Positions 59,488 through 64,000 of a stretch of DNA of 64,000 bases are shown here, one piece after another (the first letter of the stretch is position 1; each line of letters starts with the position of its first letter). The stretch covers positions 27,473 through 91,472 of the forward strand of contig CACFLX010000004.1 of the NCBI GenBank assembly GCA_902567235.1, given 5' to 3'. The position numbers and the translations under genes were made by a program. Under the pieces are notes generated by a model. That model made no database searches, was not told the DNA's origin, and saw only the letters and a program-made list of their open reading frames with translations. The stretch is from an uncultured Pelagibacteraceae bacterium (GTDB lineage: Bacteria > Pseudomonadota > Alphaproteobacteria > Pelagibacterales > Pelagibacteraceae).

Positions 59488-60573
59488 TTATTTCACTAAA
59501 GTTTTATTAATAATTTCATCTTCTAAATTTATATTTATTTTATTATTTTTCTTATCATAAAGATTTAAAATAAAATTAAATAAATTTTTTGCATATAAAT
59601 TTGACGCAGATACAGGAAGTTTATTCAAAATATTTTTTTCACCAAGTATTGTTACTCCATTTTTTTCAACAATTTCATCTACTTTTGTGTATGCTGCATT
59701 TCCACCTTGGGAAGCTGCTAAATCATAAATTACCGAACCTGTTTGCATATCTTCAATCATTTTTTCATTTATAATCAATGGAGCTTTTTTTCCTGGAATA
59801 AGTGCAGTACAAATGACAATATCAGTTTTTTTTAAAGTTTCTGCTAAAAGGTTTTCTTGCTTTTTTTTAAATTCTTCTGAAGCTTCTTTTGCATAACCAC
59901 CTTCGGTTTCTAAATTTTCAGAACCTTCAACTACTAAAAATTTTCCACCAAGACTTTCAACTTGCTCTTTTGATGCTGTTCTTACATCGGTGGCAAATAC
60001 TATCGCTCCCATTCTTTTAGCAGTTGCTATAGCCTGAAGTCCAGCAACCCCAGCACCTATTACTAATACTTTTGCGGCTGATATAGTTCCTGCTGCAGTC
60101 ATCATCATTGGAATTGCTTTTTTAAATTCTGCAAAAGAATCAACAACAGCTTTATATCCAGCCAAGTTTGCTTGCGAAGAAAGAATATCCATTGACTGTG
60201 CACGTGTAATTCTTGGAAGAAGTTCAAGAGAAAAAATAGATATTTTTTTGGATTTAAATTTTGCTATTTTTTCTAAATTTTGACTAGAATTGAAACTTCC
60301 AATAAGAATTTTATTTTCCTGAAAAAATTCTAAGTTTTTTTCTTCTGGTAGATTTAATTGTAAAACTACATCTGATTGTTTAAGAATGTTTTCTTTTTTT
60401 TCAATTTTACAACCTTGGTTTAAAAATTGGTTATCTGAAATTCCTAAATGAGAGCCATAGCCAACTTCTAATAAAATTTGGAAACCATTAGCAATATATT
60501 TTTTTGCGATATCAGGAGTTATAGAAATTCTTTTTTCTATTTCCTTATTTTCTGATATTGAACCAATTATCAT
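59488..60573 (-). CDS. pntAA: NAD(P) transhydrogenase subunit alpha, NAD-binding part (PntAA)
   Basis: 361 aa soluble dI domain resembling alanine dehydrogenase: EKRISITPDIAKKYIANGFQILLEVGYG, then the NAD site KVLVIGAGVAGLQAIATAKRMGAIVFATDVR and IPGKKAPLIINEKMIEDM. Separated from pntAB by 1 bp. Confidence 0.97.
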   Translation of the reverse strand: MIIGSISENKEIEKRISITPDIAKKYIANGFQILLEVGYGSHLGISDNQFLNQGCKIEKKENILKQSDVVLQLNLPEEKNLEFFQENKILIGSFNSSQNLEKIAKFKSKKISIFSLELLPRITRAQSMDILSSQANLAGYKAVVDSFAEFKKAIPMMMTAAGTISAAKVLVIGAGVAGLQAIATAKRMGAIVFATDVRTASKEQVESLGGKFLVVEGSENLETEGGYAKEASEEFKKKQENLLAETLKKTDIVICTALIPGKKAPLIINEKMIEDMQTGSVIYDLAASQGGNAAYTKVDEIVEKNGVTILGEKNILNKLPVSASNLYAKNLFNFILNLYDKKNNKININLEDEIINKTLVK

Positions 60574-60585
60574 AAAACAAAAAAA

Positions 60586-60711
60586 CTATTTTTGTCTAGC
60601 TTTGAACTTAGGGTTTTTTTTATTAATTATATATAGCCTTCCCCTTCTTCTTACTAATTTTGAGTTAAGATCTCTTTTTTTTAAAGATTTAAGTGAGCTG
60701 GCTATTTTCAT
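60586..60711 (-). CDS. rpmJ: 50S ribosomal protein L36 (zinc-free, 41 aa)
   Basis: Too short for the track. Minus-strand ATG at 60711 opens [20 protein letters not shown], then [21 protein letters not shown] and TAG: the 41-aa L36 variant with no zinc cysteines. It lies 21 bp after the 5S rRNA and 12 bp before pntAA, all on the minus strand. Confidence 0.95.
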   Translation of the reverse strand: MKIASSLKSLKKRDLNSKLVRRRGRLYIINKKNPKFKARQK

Positions 60712-60732
60712 AAATAATTTTTAAAATTTTTA

Positions 60733-60849
60733 GCCTGGCAACGTCCTACTCTCCCATGTCTTAAGACAAAGTACCATTGGCGCTGAAAGGCTTGACTTCC
60801 GAGTTCGGAATGGGATCGGGTATTACCCTTTCGCAATAATCACCAGGCA
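60733..60849 (-). rRNA. rrf: 5S ribosomal RNA
   Basis: Minus strand reads GCCTGGTGATTATTGCG, then GATCCCATTCCGAACTCGG, GCGCCAATGGTACTTTG, GGGAGAGTAGGACGTTGCC, ending in the closing stem GCCTGG/CCAGGC. No 23S, 16S or tRNA gene lies upstream within the window: the next upstream gene is a sugar epimerase, so this 5S is detached from the rest of the rRNA operon. Confidence 0.97.
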
Positions 60850-60866
60850 ACAAACTTATATATTAA

Positions 60867-60895
60867 AATGTATATTTGTAAACTTTAAAAGGCAA
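60867..60895 (-). promoter_or_regulatory. Candidate promoter for the detached 5S rRNA
   Basis: Minus strand reads TTGCCT, 17 nt, TACATT, with the -10 about 17 nt from the 5S start. It would let 5S be transcribed apart from 16S-23S. Weak but well-spaced match. Confidence 0.35.
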
Positions 60896-60941
60896 AAAAA
60901 AATTCCTTATTTTTCATAGATTATGGATAAAAAAATTATTC

Positions 60942-61823
60942 TTATGTTTTATCTATAAATTGTCTTACGTATTCTTTAAGATTAATTTTTCCAAATTTTT
61001 TGTAAACTTTGTTTGAAAGATGCATATTGGTCAAAGCTGACGCATATCTTTCTCCTGGTCTTTTATTAAGAAACTTTGTTTTAAATTTAAACATTTTTGC
61101 TACTTCTATTATGCTATACGATTTCTTATTCGATATACTGTAATGTCTACATTTGTCTTTTTTCCATGCATCATAACAAACTTCAACTGTATCTTTTATG
61201 TGTGTAAATCTTCTTGATTGGGTACCTGGTTTTACTATTGGCAAAGGTTTATTTTTTTTATAATGATCTTCAAAAATCCCTATCACAGTAGCCATGCTAC
61301 CTTTGCAGATTTGTCTTGATCCATAAACATTATAAAAATAAATAATTTCACACCTAAATTTAAACCATTTTTTTAAATTTTCTAAAAGTTCAAGATTTTT
61401 TGCTTTAGTAAATGCATATGGAGATAAATTTTTATCATTCCCTGAGTTACCAATTGATGCAGATGTGGCTGAATAAATTAATTTTATTTTATTTTTTAAA
61501 CAGAATTCAAATACAGCATTTGTGCCTATTGAGTTCGATTGAATACACTTATCCATATTTAAAAAACTTTGATAAATTCTTGAAAATTCACCAAAATGAA
61601 AAACAGAATTAATATTTCTAATATATTTTTTTAAAACTTTAGAAATATTTTTGGTATGAGATTTTAGATATCTTACTCTGGTATTTTTTATATGATTTTT
61701 TTTACTTCCAGATGAATAATCATCTAAACTTATTATTCTATAATTTGTTTTTTTAATGAGGTGCTCAATGAGATTAGAGCCAACGAAACCACAACCACCT
61801 GTTACAACAACTATTTTTTTCAT
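60942..61823 (-). CDS. NAD-dependent epimerase/dehydratase (SDR family)
   Basis: 293 aa extended SDR: NAD motif VTGGCGFVGSNLIEHLIKK, SAT/SAS region, catalytic YAFTKAK (YxxxK), and FYNVYGSRQ typical of nucleotide-sugar epimerases. Closest in feel to UDP-glucose 4-epimerase/UDP-hexuronate epimerases; substrate not determinable. Downstream of fcl by 1 bp in a gmd-fcl-epimerase run for surface-sugar synthesis. Confidence 0.9.
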   Translation of the reverse strand: MKKIVVVTGGCGFVGSNLIEHLIKKTNYRIISLDDYSSGSKKNHIKNTRVRYLKSHTKNISKVLKKYIRNINSVFHFGEFSRIYQSFLNMDKCIQSNSIGTNAVFEFCLKNKIKLIYSATSASIGNSGNDKNLSPYAFTKAKNLELLENLKKWFKFRCEIIYFYNVYGSRQICKGSMATVIGIFEDHYKKNKPLPIVKPGTQSRRFTHIKDTVEVCYDAWKKDKCRHYSISNKKSYSIIEVAKMFKFKTKFLNKRPGERYASALTNMHLSNKVYKKFGKINLKEYVRQFIDKT

Positions 61824-61824
61824 A

Positions 61825-62763
61825 TTATTTTTTTTTATTTTGAATAAAATTTTGTAATGTTATTTCAAAACCTTTTTCTAATGAAAATTTTGATTTCCAT
61901 CCATAGCTTTTAGCAAGTGCACATTGCAAAATTTTTCTTGGTGTTCCATTTGGCTTTTTTTTATCAAATCTAATTTTTAAATTACAATTTATTTTTTTCA
62001 TTATAAAATAGCAGAAATCTTTAATAGTTTTTTCATATCCAGTTCCAATATTAATTAAAGTATGCTTGATATTTTTCTTTAAGAAAAACTCACAAGCGTC
62101 AGCAATATCATCAACATACATAAGCTCTCTCTTTGCTCTACCATTTCCCCAAATTTTAACATAATTTTTTTTTTTAATTTTTGCAGTATAAATTTTTTTA
62201 ATAAGGGCGGGAAAAAAATGTGAATTATTTAAATCGTAATTATCATTAGGCCCGTACATATTTGTTGGCATCAAGCAAATATAATTTAATTTATATTGCT
62301 GATTGTAAGACTCACACATTTTAATTCCAGCAATCTTAGCTATTGCGTAAGCATCATTTGTTGATTCTAATTTTCCTGATAACAAATACTCTTCTTTAAT
62401 AGGCTGTTTTGAGTATTTAGGATAAATACAGCTTGAACCTAAAAAAATTAGTTTTTTTACACCTGATAAATAAGATGCATTGATTAAATTTGATTGAATC
62501 ATCAAATTTTCGTAAATAAAATTTGCTTTATAATTTTGATTTGCCAATATGCCTCCAACTTTTGCAGCAGCAATTATTACAAAATCTGGTTTTATTTTTT
62601 TTAAAAAATTATAAGTTTTTTTTTGATCTAATAAATTAAGCTCATTTTTATTTTTTATTATTATTTTTTTATAATTTTTTCTTTTAAAATGTCTTAAAAT
62701 AGCTGAACCAACCATTCCTTTGTGACCAGCAATAAATATTTTGCTATTTTTTTTTAATTTCAT
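61825..62763 (-). CDS. fcl: GDP-L-fucose synthase
   Basis: 312 aa SDR that epimerises and reduces GDP-4-keto-6-deoxymannose. [88 protein letters not shown] (YxxxK), [13 protein letters not shown]: all strong Fcl/WcaG signatures. Overlaps gmd by 4 bp and acts on its product. Confidence 0.96.
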   Translation of the reverse strand: MKLKKNSKIFIAGHKGMVGSAILRHFKRKNYKKIIIKNKNELNLLDQKKTYNFLKKIKPDFVIIAAAKVGGILANQNYKANFIYENLMIQSNLINASYLSGVKKLIFLGSSCIYPKYSKQPIKEEYLLSGKLESTNDAYAIAKIAGIKMCESYNQQYKLNYICLMPTNMYGPNDNYDLNNSHFFPALIKKIYTAKIKKKNYVKIWGNGRAKRELMYVDDIADACEFFLKKNIKHTLINIGTGYEKTIKDFCYFIMKKINCNLKIRFDKKKPNGTPRKILQCALAKSYGWKSKFSLEKGFEITLQNFIQNKKK

Positions 62764-63797
62764 TTTAAGAATTTATATTCAAATTCTATCATTTCTTTTA
62801 TAAGTGAATCTATATTAACAGAAGGTTTCCATTTTAATTTTACTCTAGCTTTTTTTGCATCTCCAATTAATGTATTAACATCTAGTGGTCTAAAATAATT
62901 TTTATTACATTCTATAATGGGTATCCCTTTTTCATTATATGCTTTTTCTTTTAATCCTTTTCCTCTCCAAAAAATTCTCATTTTTAATTGTTTCGCTGTC
63001 TTGTTTACAAATTGTTTAATAGAATATTGAGCTCCAGTAGCAATAACATAATCATCTGGCTTTTTTTGTTGAAGTATTTTCCACATTGCATGACAATAAT
63101 CTCTAGCATGCCCCCAATCTCTTCTTGAATTAATATTTCCTAAAATTAATTTTTTTTGTTTACCTAACTTAATCTTGCACAAAGCGGAAACAATTTTTTT
63201 CGTAACAAAAGTTTCTCCTCTTCTCGGACTTTCATGATTAAATAAAATTCCATTACAACCAAAAATATTATACGCTTCCCTGTAGTTCTTTGTTATCCAA
63301 TGTGCATATAATTTTGCAACTCCGTAAGGACTTAAAGGATAAAAAGGAGTTTTTTCATTCTGAGGAATTGTTTGAACTTTCCCATACATCTCTGAAGTTC
63401 CTGCTTGATAAAATTTTGTTTTTTTTTCTAATTTGTGAAATTTAATTGCTTCTAAAATTCTTAAAGCACCTAAGCCATCGGCATTAGCGGTATATTCTGG
63501 AACTTCAAATGATACCGCCACGTGTGATTGAGCAGCTAAGTTATAAATTTCATCAGGCTTTGTTGAATATATTATTTTTGATACAGAAGTTGAGTCTGTT
63601 ATATCTCCATAATGAAGTCTAAATTTATAATTTTTTTCATGCGGATCTTGATAAATATGATCAACTCTAGAAGTGTTTATGCTAGATGATCTTCTCTTTA
63701 TTCCATGAACAATGTAATTCTTTTTTAACAAAAATTCTGACAAATATGATCCATCCTGGCCCGTAACACCAAAAATTAAGGCAACTTTTTTTTTCAT
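62760..63797 (-). CDS. gmd: GDP-mannose 4,6-dehydratase
   Basis: 345 aa. [106 protein letters not shown] (catalytic Tyr/Lys), [16 protein letters not shown]. Gives GDP-4-keto-6-deoxymannose for Fcl, so a fucose- or related deoxyhexose-bearing surface glycan is implied. Confidence 0.97.
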   Translation of the reverse strand: MKKKVALIFGVTGQDGSYLSEFLLKKNYIVHGIKRRSSSINTSRVDHIYQDPHEKNYKFRLHYGDITDSTSVSKIIYSTKPDEIYNLAAQSHVAVSFEVPEYTANADGLGALRILEAIKFHKLEKKTKFYQAGTSEMYGKVQTIPQNEKTPFYPLSPYGVAKLYAHWITKNYREAYNIFGCNGILFNHESPRRGETFVTKKIVSALCKIKLGKQKKLILGNINSRRDWGHARDYCHAMWKILQQKKPDDYVIATGAQYSIKQFVNKTAKQLKMRIFWRGKGLKEKAYNEKGIPIIECNKNYFRPLDVNTLIGDAKKARVKLKWKPSVNIDSLIKEMIEFEYKFLK

Positions 63798-63865
63798 GAA
63801 TTTGTTTTTATTAAACTATTTATTCTATTTCGTAAAGAAGCTTATAAATAAATCTACTTTATTAA

Positions 63866-64000
63866 TCAAATCTTAAGTTTTTTACAAAAATTTTTTAATT
63901 GTTTTTTATTAATTTTTATAGAAATTCTTTTTAAAAGTTTTTTATTAGATAAAGTAAAAGAGTCTATATTTTGTTTTTTAAAATATAATTTTTTGTAGTA
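63866..64000 (-). CDS. C-terminal end of an unidentified protein
   Basis: An open frame enters from the right edge on the minus strand and ends at TGA (63866-63868): 44 residues beginning YYKKLYFKKQNIDSFTLSNK and very rich in Lys, Ile and Asn. It lies 68 bp upstream of gmd. Too short to recognise; by context perhaps a glycosyltransferase or other glycan gene. It may also be a chance frame in AT-rich DNA. Confidence 0.45.
   Translation of the reverse strand, partial: YYKKLYFKKQNIDSFTLSNKKLLKRISIKINKKQLKNFCKKLKI

Overview
The window looks like a chromosome segment of a SAR11 alphaproteobacterium (Candidatus Pelagibacter or a close relative). The grounds are a very AT-rich sequence, lysine/asparagine/isoleucine-rich proteins, gene spacing of a few bases with many stop/start overlaps, alphaproteobacterial gene orders (hflK-hflC-DUF2065-degP, tolQRAB-pal-cpoB-tilS-ftsH, tkt-gap-pgk-fba), a circularly permuted two-piece tmRNA gene, and a 5S rRNA gene with no 23S beside it, followed by nucleotide-sugar genes. 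The assignment is inference from gene content and order; no database search was possible.

Layout. 1-4.4 kb: branched-chain amino acid genes (ilvI-ilvH-ilvC-leuA, minus strand; leuA runs off the left edge). 4.4-10.7 kb: miaA, the membrane quality-control set degP-DUF2065-hflC-hflK, mrp and thyX. 10.7-13.1 kb: the permuted ssrA gene, then a 2 kb patch with an EEP-family nuclease/phosphatase and two small envelope proteins. A 30-nt perfect direct repeat bounds this patch; its first copy is the 3' end of ssrA, and tRNA-Leu(GAG) follows the second. 13.1-31.8 kb: nadA-nadC, ppdK, glyQS, an S49 peptidase, polyprenyl synthase, pdxH, aroC, dxs-ispA-xseB, tsaC, an ABC-2 exporter, tRNA-Arg(UCG), rluD and rpoH. 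31.8-44.2 kb: purA-thiD-glmM-folP-ftsH, tilS and the Tol-Pal genes. 44.2-47.6 kb: a RuvC-like nuclease, yebC, ymdB-like, 5-FTHF cyclo-ligase, zapA and a coiled-coil partner. 47.6-55.8 kb: tkt-gap-pgk-fba-thiE-efp-suhB, then rpmE, a TrcR-like regulator, rpsU (missed by the ORF track because it has no ATG, GTG or TTG start) and the initiator tRNA. 55.8-60.7 kb: an O-antigen ligase-like protein, transaldolase, the three-gene proton-translocating transhydrogenase and rpmJ (too short for the track). 60.7-64 kb: 5S rRNA, then an epimerase, fcl and gmd, the edge of what is probably the SAR11 hypervariable region 2 (surface polysaccharide).

How it works together. The carbon genes (ppdK, class I aldolase, gap, pgk, transketolase, transaldolase) suit reversible lower glycolysis/gluconeogenesis plus the non-oxidative pentose phosphate pathway, with transhydrogenase balancing NADPH. 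FtsH, HflKC, DegP and the heat-shock sigma factor RpoH form an envelope and protein quality-control set; hflK and ftsH each have a candidate RpoH-type promoter. Tol-Pal, GlmM, polyprenyl synthase, Dxs and the sugar-nucleotide genes serve the envelope.

Most interesting: rpsU appears to start at a rare ATT codon behind a strong AGGAGG; the ssrA 3' end is duplicated around a small integrase-less island; the initiator tRNA has A29-U41 instead of the usual first G-C pair; a non-canonical RuvC-like protein sits where ruvCAB is expected while ruvA and ruvB are absent there; and several genes have promoter-like sequences so close to the ATG that leaderless mRNAs are predicted.
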